Both the position numbers and the translations under genes were made by a program. A DNA stretch of 64,000 nucleotides from Amblyornis subalaris (taxonomy: Eukaryota; Chordata; Aves; Passeriformes; Ptilonorhynchidae). The stretch spans positions 6,809,213 through 6,873,212 of the forward strand of contig JACAXG010000014.1 of the NCBI GenBank assembly GCA_018881555.1, given 5' to 3'. The notes beneath the pieces were generated by a model, which ran no database searches, was not told where the DNA came from, and was given only the letters and a program-made list of their open reading frames with translations. This document shows, one piece after another, positions 12,607-43,210 of this stretch; position 1 is the stretch's first letter; the number at the start of each line of letters is the position of its first letter.

Positions 12607-15110
12607 TGACAAGTGAACCACATGGGATTCTACCACCACTGCGAAGAAGCCCAGGGCACTGAAAGACTAACAGGACGCCGCTGAATCCGTGGTGGTAACT
12701 ATCTCCTGCTCGCACTTACTGCCTTCCCTCTCTCTCTTCCCTTTTCCCTGTGCACTTATTACAAATAATGTTGCTGTGGTTGAACCAGCATTTGGTCTCG
12801 TTTGCACTCTAATCTGCACAGAAGACTTTAACATCAAATCGTAACAGATGCTTCTAACAGCCATCTACAGGAATGATGAACATTTGATTAAAGACGCTGA
12901 AGAGCCATTTGTCAGTTTACCAGACCTGGTTTTGTGCTTCAGGCTGAAGCGTGCAAGGCCTGCTGACATAGGCCCCACAATGAATCATGTTTGTTTGGAC
13001 TCGTTGAGCACAAATGCAAGCGTATTGACATCTTGAGCATCATGATTGTGGCATCCAACCTGTAAATGCAGAGAAAAGTGTTGTTCAGCCAGGGTCAACA
13101 GCTAGAAAAAGAATAAACACTCCTTAAGGCTTAAGAGAAACTTCGGTTTCTTTGTAACTTACATGGAGCGGTCAGTTAAGTGTACGAAATCGGGAATTCG
13201 GTCTTGTGGTGGTGTTCCACTTGTTCCCAGTTTTCCAGTATGTTGGATGCAATACACTTATGTNATGTGTGACCTTTAGGGAGATGAAGCCTGATGGGAG
13301 CAATTAGTGGTGCCAAATTCTTTGCAGATGAATGTTATCGCCACTTGGTGTGGGGGGTAGGCACACCAAGTCTTGTCTGTTGCTGGAGTAAATAAAGGTC
13401 TGTTGTAAATATTTTATGGAAAACTGTTGCTTACTTTTCAGCAGGGTTATCATCTACTGCTAAATAAATATTTAGTTAATCACCATTGACTCTGTATNAC
13501 AAACAAGTTTGCTAGGGAGTAGGACTTCATTTCTGACTGACTCTTGAAAAGCCGTGGTGTTTCCCTGTTGCGATTGTAGCTCATGTGGAAGTAGACAGCA
13601 GCTTCCACAGGACAGGGTTTGCACAGAACCGGATTTGTTTGCTGGCTACCTTATTCCACGTGTCTTTTTATAGGATAACTTGCTAAGAACTGTGTGAATT
13701 TCAGCTGCTTATAGGACAAGTGTATTCAGCTGCAGAATTGAACTTTTTCATTACAGTGGCTGTGCCTTTGTGTTAACTCTTCCACAAACTTCCGTCTCTC
13801 AACAAATTGTTTTGAAAAGGGAGCTAAGGAGTAGCTTAATGGAGAAAGCATCGTCTTAGTTTTTCAGTTTAGAAGTTTAAACAAAGAGAAAAATGAAACA
13901 ACCTACTTCCATGGCTTTTGCTGAGGCGTGTGGTTCCTTGCAAATCCTCTAACAAAAATGAAGTTGCATCCTATCCTCTGTTTGCCAGTAAATAAAAGAT
14001 AATGATTTCTGCTAACTGAATTCAGTAAGTCCATGCAGGCTAAACCCATACTCCTGTAAGTACTGTTTGGCTACAGAAGTCAGTTAAGATAGAATAAGTG
14101 GAAAGATAATTTATATTTGGATTACAAAACGGAGACTTCAGTCTTCCAGTTCACTGTTCTAGGCTTAGTATTAAAAATCTGTGAAGATGCAAGAATAGTG
14201 TTATCCACTGCCACTCCAAAAGTTTTCTAGTTCCTTTCAGGGTCTGGAGTAACTTAGTAGAGCAGAAACCCTTTATCTCAATGTAAAGTTGCTGCCAAAC
14301 TGCATCCTCAGAAATGTAACATGGGAAGTAAACAAGATACTGTCAGTCTGAGTCTGATGTCTTTTTCAGCTGCTGCTTAGCGAAGAGAGGGCTCACAGAG
14401 TTACTATTCTGTGTAAGGATGAATGTAAATCAATAATTGAACCCTCTTGATACTGTTGCTTGTGTAAGAGAGGCAAGTGTAGCACTGCGAGGTCTGCAGT
14501 ACCTCCGGAGTTTTATTGCAGTTCTTTCCCTGCCCTTCTGGGTAGGGACGGTGGGAGAGGAAATCTTTCCTCTTCCTCAGTGCAACTGGAGTTTCATCGT
14601 GCTGCAGCAGAGAGAGTTATTTCTGAAAGCCAAGGTGATGTGCCGGGGGGAGACCAGCGCTGGGAAAGGCCCTGTGGCCGAGTTACAGGTCTGCTACACA
14701 GCTGCTCACGTTGGGTGGGGGTTCAGACCAGACCAGAGCTCGGAACACCTGGATTAACTCTGCTGTGGTTCCTTGTCTGTGTGCCAGCACTTCCTGTTTT
14801 TAAAGATCCTGTTTACTGTCTGCATTCCAAATATCCCAGGAAGGTGGGAGGATGGGAAGAAACGTGGAAAGAAAAGTAAACAGCATTATTTAAGGTGGAA
14901 TTTTTATGTTTTTTAGTCATATAATCACCATTTGTTACTTTTGAAATCTAGTTTCATTAGTTACATTCTAGAGTGATCTTTTGTAATCTGTTTGCACTAA
15001 TTTCCAAAAGCAGCACTCCATGTGAAAGCTGACATTGAAACCATTAATATTTGTAGCAAGGAGCAGAGTAAGGTTTTGTGGTGTACTTTGGCTTCCTGTT
15101 CTTTCTTATG

Positions 15111-15139
15111 TTCATATGGCTGTTTGTCAGCCATATGAA
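15111..15139. repeat. Perfect inverted repeat (12-bp arms, 5-nt loop)
   Basis: TTCATATGGCTG at 15111-15122 and CAGCCATATGAA at 15128-15139 are exact reverse complements around TTTGT. The hairpin is too short for a microRNA precursor. No associated gene is seen in this part of PIK3CA intron 1. Confidence 0.75.
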
Positions 15140-18100
15140 ATGGACTATTAAACAAAAACATGTAATCAGAGGAAAACCTTATTTTTAAGGGTACAGAATG
15201 GCATGTTGCTCTGATTTTGTTGCAAAACTTTAAAGCTTTTGATTTAAACAGCTTGAAAGAATTTGGGTGCTGCTCACTGACCTTCAGAGCTCACACCTTA
15301 CTGTGGAGGAACAGCTCCAACCAGAACAGAGCCAGGTGGGAAGGTAATTCTCATCTGCTACACAGCAAGCCAAGCTAATTGCTGAAATGATGAGTAAGCA
15401 GATATGTGAAGTGTAAATAGATGATATGTTGCTTTTTTATTCTTTGTTGTGCTTTGTGACTACTAGTCCTCTGTAAATAACAAAATCCTGTCCTTTCAGG
15501 TGGAGCTAGAAATGGAATAACTGAATTATTTTGAACTAAAAAGGAAAATTTAATTCCAGGCTTTCCTTTGTTTAACAAAGGGGGAAAATTCTGCCTTTAG
15601 CTGGAAGAAAATGTTCTAGGACAGATATTCTGCCTTTGGTATGTCATGGGATCCCTAGGGAGAAGGCACAGTCGTAGTGGGAGTTCTGGAGGTCACCAGC
15701 AACTTGCAAATGCTTCTTTCTCGTGATCCTGTTTTCATGGCTCCCAGACAGTGAGCGAAGCTATAAACACTATGCCTGCATGGATGGGGGAGGGGGAGCA
15801 AGGGGATTTGACAATAAGACTTCACAAAGGTCTTTTGGTTCACTTGGAGAGGAAAAAAAACCTCCAGCAATAATAACTTTTTAAACTGTTCATCTTGGGT
15901 TTGTTTCAGCTGTTTGATCCTGTGTTTCTTTCAGCACCATAACACACATAGTTCCTCTTGGGCAATAGTTTGTAGTGCATTCTTCTTTTTTCAGGATGAC
16001 CTCACCATTAATTTTATTCATAGTATCTGAAAGTCACTAGGAGAATACTGTATTCTGAAAAAAAAAACAGCCTGGATGTAAGATAACTTTAAAGAGAACA
16101 TCTCTGAAACATAGCTGCCCCATAGTCTCATACCTAACTAAAGTGAAACTGCTTTTCACTAATTTCCGGTGAGGTTTTACATTCACAGGAGAGAATGGTC
16201 CTGTATTTCTGCAGTACTATTATTCTACAGATGTTGCCAGTAATTTTAGGGGGCTTTAGCTCTGTCTAGAACAAGGCAAATGCACTCAGCACTGGTTTTG
16301 AAGAGTGGAAGAAGTAGGTAGCTACCAATTACGTTTGTAATGTTTGGAAATACTTTCCTGTTTCAGAAGGAAACTAAATGCTAAGATGTTTTTGACAGTG
16401 TTAAATCCNCCTGTTTGCTTCCCTGGAGCTACTGTTTGTGATCAGATAAGCAATTCCGGGTATCTGCACGTTTTCTGGGAAATAGGAAAGTGATACGTAA
16501 GAAATAAGACACGACTGCAGTGCAACAGTCTGCTGTTTTCTGTTCTAAACAAAGCAATGTTTCTACCAGTAAAATCTGTGTNTAATAATATTTTCATGGA
16601 GGACAGCTTCAGACATCTTTGTACTAGTCTTCCTGGATTTTGGAAAAGGGCCAGCTTGGCCAACAGGAAGAACAAAAGGACAGTACTGAAAATATCTAGT
16701 CTGGGGCAGTCTTACTGTCACCACACAGCAGGTTTGGACAGCAGCAATATTAGATAGACAGCTCTGCCCAGTCTTCTTNGTGTTTTAGAGTGCCTGATGT
16801 GTCTGATGGTGAGAATAAAACATTTTGGCATTTGGAAAAGTTGAAATGTCTCTTGCATTCTGAAAAGCATTGTTCTTGTTCCAGGGACTTTTTTATTCGC
16901 AAAGCTTCTGCTTTGGGGATTCCACAGTACTTTATAAGAGCTTATTTGGGGTCATACCTTTGATACTTCTGTCAGTTTGATAGAGAATCAAGAAAATCAT
17001 TTAACCTTCACACGAGTGTGCAGTAAATCAGAATCTATAAACAGTTGGATTGTTTAATGAATAGAAAACGAGGCAATGCTAGGAGTCTAGAGGAAACTTC
17101 TACCTGGAAAAGAAATCAAATCCAGACACAAATCCTAATGAGCAGCTCTGTGATACCAAAGATACCACAAATTATTTTAAAACATTGCTACATCCTGTCT
17201 ATAAAAACAGTGTAATGGGATTTGTCTTGTGACTGGAAAAACTAATGGACTTNAATTAAAGTGTAGCAGTTTACTGAATGACTCATTCAATTTCAAATGT
17301 GGGCTGATAAAATTGTATTGAGTGTTTAGTCTGTCCTTTTGAATGGGTTTTGAAACACTGGCTGATGTTTGTAGCAGTGCAGATTATTCAGTTCTCAGTC
17401 ACTGGCATGTGTGTACCTCTTTGCATAAGCATCCCATACTTTATACTTCAATACAATATTACAGCACAGTGCACTTCTTACTTCCTTCTATGCTTGCTAT
17501 GTTTCTTGCTGGTTGGTACATCAGAGATGGAAGAATTTCCTTGCAGAGCCTGAAGAGTAACTGTAGGTGCTTGTGCTGATGACAGACAGGCTTAGCTATA
17601 AGTCTGCTAAAGNGAACAATAATATTTTTTCCCCTAGATTGGCCCATTGACGTGCAAAGTGTCTTCACCTGTGGGATGGTAAAACTGTCATAGTTTACCA
17701 AACCAAAATCTTCTAAACTTGGAATCTCTTATTCTTACTAAGGGACTATATCAGCTATAACAGATGATAGCTAATTTCTATCCTGTAAGAAAACAGATTA
17801 TATAAATTAGCATTAATGTGGTAGTTGTATCTGGAAGCGAGCAGGAATCTGTATTATGGAAGGTATGTTGTTTATCTTCCTGCTTTCTTCCCTCATGTAT
17901 GTTTATTCTTTTTGAATGGAATCTCAAAACTTGAGATTGTTTTGCACAAGTTCAGGTGTCCCAAAGCTTTTGGCAGGGGAAGAATGTTTAAGGTGCTTTA
18001 GGAAGGTCAGGGACTGCAGGTGTGATGAAGTGTTCATTTGAGTGTTTGCATGTACCCTTAGTTTGATTTAAATAACATCTTTCTAGAATTCCCTTAAAAT

Positions 18101-19735
18101 TACAGTCCTTTTACTGTCGAAGAACATAATTGATTCTGTTTATTCCAGGCAGCCTTCCAGATTTGAAAGTGTACACAGAAACACAAGCTGCCAGCTATAC
18201 TTCAAAACTGTTTCTGTTTACATTCTTGCTTTCCAAATCCAAACCCTGGAGGCGTGCTTACATGTGCAAGTGAAATGAATGTGCACACAGAGTGACTGCA
18301 TGCACCGTTCCAGCACACATCTGTATCCCAGATTAAAACAAAAGCTGCTGTCTTGGTGCAGTTGCTCTAAAAATTGTAGATTTTGGGACGTCACATTCGA
18401 ACTCTTCTCAAGTTCTTAAAGAAATTATATTGAGTTGTCATTTAACATTTGAATTATTTAAAGAAGCCAAGGTTGATGTTTATTTTGAAGAGATGCTTGG
18501 CTAAAAGGATGTACATTTTTTATGTATGTGTGTCTCCCACTCCTGCCTCTGTTTCGTTGTCGGCAGTTGGTGGTGGGGAGGGAGGAGAGCTCGCAGTGGA
18601 AGGAGGCACCGTCCCTGCAGCTGCTCTCGCCCAGCACTGCTGCAGTCACGCAGCTCCCCAGTGCAGACCTGCCTTAGGCTGACTCCATCAGGGGAGTCGG
18701 GAAGGAGCTGAAGCAACAGAAGCCAGCCCAAGAAAGGGAAAGTGAGCTGTTCTCTTCTACTCACATCCATCTGACCCTGTAACCAGCTGGCTCAGGGAGC
18801 CCNGGTGCCAGCAGGGCGAAGAGTGAGAACACACGCCTTGGGCAGGGCGAAAATGGGCTCTTCCAGTTCAGAGGAGCCTCAGCAGGATCGTGGAACTGAA
18901 CTTAAAAGGCTGTTGATATNAACTCAGCCTGTGTTGTGAATATTTAATTTGGTTGTGGGCCATCTATACTGTCATTGTGTGTGGACAGGAAGGCTCATAT
19001 GACTGCATATTCTTGTTTGTTTGGGGGCTTTGTGCTGGGTTATGCCGTAACAGGGATGTGTTTCTGTCTGTGTTTGCAGTTACGAAATGTAAATAGGCAT
19101 GTGATTCAGTGATACGGAGAGGGAATCTCATTCATGCTTTGCCTGATCAAAAAGATGCCATTTAACTTGTGTATTTCTTTTTATCTGTAAGCTGAGGATA
19201 GTTCTCAGTGATTCGGAATCCTCCAAGTGACTCTAAATGGTGTTATTTGGGTTCACTGGTAATGTTTTGTAATTGGTAATCTTCCCAAGTTTGTCTCTTT
19301 AAATACACTGTGTGTGCTGAGAACTTTCCATTTCAGCATCCGCTCACTGAGACTATTACAATGCTGAGGGAAATAAAATAGCTTCTTTAAGATCTTTCTT
19401 AAAAAGAAGTCAGTTGCAAAGCCTTTCTAAATATGCATGAGGTATTAGTGGAAAAGCATATTTCTAAATATGCAGTGGTACTTCAGTACTTCTGTGGATA
19501 TTTTTAAAATCCCAAACTACAACTACAAAGGAGGGATTAAGAAAGACAACCCAGTTGCTGCTCAGAGTTCCTTAGGAAGCAGTGGATTTGGGAAAACATC
19601 ATTTTCATTCTAATGTTTCTTTGTAACAACTGAAGTGTGGAAAGAGCAGGTACTGGATGTACTTGGAGGAAAACTTTTCAGAAAAGAAATACTAGTGCAT
19701 GAAAGTGCAGCAATGAGAATCATTTTATCTTTTTT

Positions 19736-19830
19736 TACTTGTATATAAAATGCTATATATCAATTTTATATATGCATAATTTTATTCATATATACATATA
19801 TTTTAATATAAATACATATTTTAAAAATTT
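19736..19830. repeat. AT-rich low-complexity tract
   Basis: About 95 bp of nearly pure A/T with TATA and ATATAT runs. It is 150 bp upstream of a CR1 tail inside PIK3CA intron 1. Confidence 0.7.
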
Positions 19831-19982
19831 GCTGAGCAAAGTTCAAGCATAGCATTCATTGCTTTTCCAGAGTGAAAGCTTTCAGAAAGTTGATCCAACA
19901 GAAGAGATGTGAAGCTGTTGGTTTGTGGGCTTCCCTTCCTTTCTGCTATTAAGATAGAGGGACAGTCCTAAGAGGGTTTGTG

Positions 19983-20267
19983 ACTGTAGTGATGGGACAA
20001 GGAGTAACGGGTACAAACTGAAAGAGGGGAAATTTAGGCTAGGTAGATATTAGGAAGGAATCCTTCCCTGTGAGGGTGGTGAGGCTCTGGCACAGGTTTC
20101 CCACAGAAGCTGTGGCTGCTCCATCCCTGGAAGTGTCCAAGGCCGGGTTGAGTGGAACTCTGGGCAACCTGGTCTAGTGGAAGGTGTCCCTGCCTGTTTC
20201 ACGGGGGTTGGAATGAGATGGTCTTTAAGGTGCCTTCTAACCCTTAACATTTTATGACTCTATGATG
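19983..20267 (+). mobile_element. CR1 LINE fragment (3' end), plus strand
   Basis: This holds the conserved CR1 terminal region in sense orientation: GATGGGACAAGGAG, the block around GGTGGTGAGGCTCTGGCACAGG, GGTTGGAATGAGATG, and a degraded ATGACTCTATGATG tail. It is 5'-truncated and inactive. Confidence 0.88.
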
Positions 20268-21234
20268 CATCTCTCTAAAATTAAGAGCAATGAATGCAAA
20301 GATAAGCAAGTTTGTTTCATTACAAAAAACCCCCAGGATATTGGGTGACAGTAGCAAGCTTCAGAACAAAGAAGAGCAAATATTTTGTAGCATGGAGTGT
20401 TCTTCACTCTTGTCACAGGATGCCAACAGTTTGTGTGTGAAAATATCCTGAACGAACTCAGTAGTTCTTTATGGATTTCTTTTGCAAATACACAAATATT
20501 GCATCTGGTTAAGAAAATTATAAATAGGTAGTGATTAGGGGTGTTTATTGGTGAAGTATCACCATGTGCCTGCTTGGTGGTTCTGCTCTTTTTTTGGTGT
20601 CTCAGCCCCGGGGCTGTGAAACATCTCTGCTCTGTCCAGATTCTGCTTTTCTCATACTCTGTCTCATTCTCATTTTGTCTCTTTCTCATACTCATTTTCT
20701 CTGCTCTAAGATGGCATGAGCAGCACAGATGGAAGGTCACACGTGTTCTCCTCCTTTCCTTTGGCTTGGCAAAGACGTTCACGGAGCTGCCAAAGGAAAC
20801 TAGAACAGGGCATTGGCGCTAAATAAAACAAGCCCAACTAGGAAGTGTTAGTGGGGCTCAATTCTTCTGTCTCATTCATGGAAAAAAGGGTTTGTTGTCA
20901 GTGTAAGGAGCTTATACTGATCTAAAACAGCTACAGCCAAGTCTTGTGTGTACATGGATTCTTAAAATCAAGTTTAGAGGTTTAGTAAATATTTATAACT
21001 ATTATGTTAGTGTTGTTTGAATAGTTTAGAGGTTTGAGATGAGAAAAAAGTTTAAAAAAATGTGGAAGCATTGGTTTAGCTAAATTTAACAGAGCTGATG
21101 GTTTGTATCATCCAACTGATAATAAATGCTTCTCTTTCCAAATTAAAAATGTGTAGAACTGAGTTTGAGGTTTGTTTAAAAATTTTTGTATGAAGAATAT
21201 TAGATATTTTCATCCCTCATGCCATTGAAGTGTT

Positions 21235-21264
21235 CTAATCATGAATTATAAAGTTCATGATTAG
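21235..21264. repeat. Inverted repeat (11-bp arms, 8-nt loop)
   Basis: CTAATCATGAA at 21235-21245 and TTCATGATTAG at 21254-21264 are exact reverse complements. They lie about 270 bp upstream of the PIK3CA exon 2 acceptor. No function is implied. Confidence 0.7.
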
Positions 21265-21534
21265 GTAAAAAAAAATCCTCTATTTTTAAGACCATGTGTA
21301 TACTAGCATTTTTTCCAAACTAATGGGATTCTGCTATTAACTGTTTTGTTTGAGTATTTAGATCAAATAGAAGTTCTTAGGTATCAGTTTTATCAAGCCT
21401 TTTTTATGAATGTAAAATGTAGCCATGAATATTCCTCTACCATTACAAGTAGCGTTTGAACAATTTCATCTGAAATTACTGGTGATGTTTGTATTTTAAA
21501 TTTTGATGTTTACATTTCTGATTTTTACACTCAG

Positions 21535-41516
<19,982 letters not shown>

Positions 41517-43210
41517 ACTGACAGCAAAGAAAACAAGAACTGATACCCCGCTTTGTGGGTACTGCACTGTTAATACCCGTTAGCAGCAAAGACTGGTTGC
41601 ATAGGAATTGCACAAACCATGAACAACACTAGAATTTATGGCAAGAAAAGAGATGAATTGTTCAGACAACTGTTGGAAAATAATGTAAAACAGGGTTTCA
41701 GATAGCACTAAAATTATACTCTACAAAAATTAAGCTTTAGTATGATGTGTGCAGAGAGACCTCGACAAATTAGAGAGATGGGCAATCACCAAGTGTATGA
41801 AGTTTAACAAGGGCAAGTGCCGGATTCTGCACCAGGAACGGGGCAATCCTGATTGTGTGAATAGACTTGGGAACGAGGGGCTGGAGAGCAGCACTGTGGA
41901 AAGGGACCTGGGGGTCCTGGTCGCATCGCCAGCCAGGCCAGGGAGGGGATTGTCCCGCTCTGCTCTGCGCTGGTGCGGCATCACCTTGAGTATTTGTGGG
42001 CAGGTTTGGGTGCCACAATATAAAACAGATATTAAGCTATTAGAGAGTGTCCAAAGGAGGGCCATGAGGATGGTGAAGGGTCTGGAGGGGAAGCCTTATG
42101 AGGAGCAGCTGAGGTCACTTGGTCTGTTCAGCCTGGAAGAGACTGAGGTCAGACCTCATTGGGGTCTGCAGCTTCCTCATAAGGGCAGTGGAGGGGCTGG
42201 TACCGATCTCTTCTCTCTGGTGACCAGTGACAGGACTTGAGGAAATGGCATGGAGCTGAGTCGGGGGAGGTTTAGGTTGGATATTAGGAAAAGTTTTTTC
42301 ACCCAGAGGGTGGTTGAGCACTGGAGCAGCTCCCCGGGGAAGTGGTCACAGCCCCAAGCCTGACAGAGTTCAATAGTGTTTGGACAATGCTCTCAGGCAC
42401 ATGGTGGGATTCCTGGGGTGTCCTGTGCAGGGCTAAGAGTTGGAGTCGATGATCCTTGTGGGTCTCTTCCAACTCAGCATATTCTATGATTCTATGATTC
42501 ATGTTATGCCTTAAGCTCAAAAAGGTAAACTTGGAAGAATGTTTCCTTTTCTCACTTGATAGCATAAATTAGAAGGAAAAAGAAAATAGCGCTAGCATGA
42601 ACATAAGAGTCCATCGCATATTACCTTAGATCTGGTACAGCAGGTAGAGACTATGCTGGATTATGAAGAGAGGAAAGAGAATTCAAGTGATAGCAAATAC
42701 TTAAATGCAGCATAGTTCGAAGGGAAGGAGTTTTAAGCTCAAAGATCTAAAAACAATAGTGAGAGGACAGTGCCTTTTAAATGTGCTCAGAGGCATTAAC
42801 ATTTGCGGGGTTTAGGTGGCCCTTCGATTTCTGGGTCCGTCATCTGCACAGTTTCTGAAAGCAGTAGGAAATAGGCCCACTCAGAATGGTGTTTCTTCTG
42901 CTCAGTATTTCTAGGGGTGCAATTCATACTTTCACAGAGAAACTCCCTACCATCCCCAAAAACTGACTAACCTGGAAATTGAATGGTCAGAATTGGGTTT
43001 AGTGCAACAGAGAGCTGTAGTGTTCATCTTAGGTTTGCTTTAATCTAACTTGAACTGAATAGATTTTTTTCATACATGTTTTCCAGAACCTAAAGAAAGG
43101 TGAGTTATTAAAATTATTGAAAGATTATTTTTTTATAAAGGCTATTTATATAATAGGAACTATTATTAATATATATTCTTTATTTACATGATTTGTCCAA
43201 TATTAACTCT
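41517..43210 (+). other. PIK3CA: PIK3CA 3' UTR, recognisable part
   Basis: Three blocks resemble the human PIK3CA 3' UTR as I remember it: around 41560-41640 (GCATAGGAATTGCACAA), 42499-42540 (TCATGTTATGCCTTAAG) and 43070-43202 (TATTCTTTATTTACATGAT). The order is the same as in human. A CR1 copy separates the first and second blocks. Human PIK3CA has a 3' UTR of several kilobases, so the transcript probably runs further. AATAAA candidates are at 44040, 45771 and 47455, none decisive. Confidence 0.7.
41751..42499 (+). mobile_element. CR1 LINE, about 750 bp, inside the PIK3CA 3' UTR
   Basis: A sense-oriented CR1 with a decayed open frame covers the C-terminal part of its reverse-transcriptase protein. 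Recognisable stretches are [41 protein letters not shown] and [13 protein letters not shown]. It is followed by the 3' noncoding end and two perfect TTCTATGATTC tail repeats. An internal segment is lost around 41920-41990. It is dead: no endonuclease or palm catalytic motif is present. The flanks are PIK3CA 3' UTR on both sides. Confidence 0.92.

Larger units (their letters stand above)
12100..12846 (+). mobile_element. Probable solo LTR of an endogenous retrovirus
   Basis: The parts appear in LTR order. A tandem array resembling U3 enhancers (12246-12594) is followed by a TATAAAAG box (12599-12606) and then a transcribed-type segment with a pyrimidine-rich run (12720-12750). The element ends with a short U5-like stretch finishing in AACA at 12846. 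The 3' part resembles ERVL-class LTRs of songbirds as I remember them. No gag, pol or env flanks it, so it would be a recombined solo LTR. The left edge is not visible (no TG start with matching target duplication), so 12100 is approximate and the element may be truncated. It lies in PIK3CA intron 1 in the sense orientation. Confidence 0.5.
4730..21534 (+). other. PIK3CA: PIK3CA intron 1
   Basis: The intron runs from the GTGAGT donor in the CpG island to a TTTTTACACTCAG acceptor before the ATG exon. It is mostly AT-rich. It contains an LTR-like element with a repeat array (about 12.1-12.85 kb), a CR1 tail (19.98-20.27 kb), an AT-rich tract (about 19.74-19.83 kb) and several small inverted repeats. 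I saw no other gene in 4.9-12.1 kb or 12.9-19.9 kb. Short open frames at 14.4-14.9 kb and 20.25-20.78 kb have no recognisable homology. Extra alternative 5' UTR exons could be hidden here. Confidence 0.55.

Noticed and set aside
14437..14879. GC-richer segment with two overlapping plus-strand frames in intron 1
   Set aside because: No homology recognised and no splice sites fitting a PIK3CA 5' exon; left as intronic.
20252..20782. 176-codon minus-strand frame beside a CR1 tail
   Set aside because: No family motif and no splice or promoter support; likely chance.
41749..42240. 163-codon plus-strand frame after the PIK3CA stop
   Set aside because: It is a decayed CR1 reverse-transcriptase remnant with an internal loss, not a host gene.
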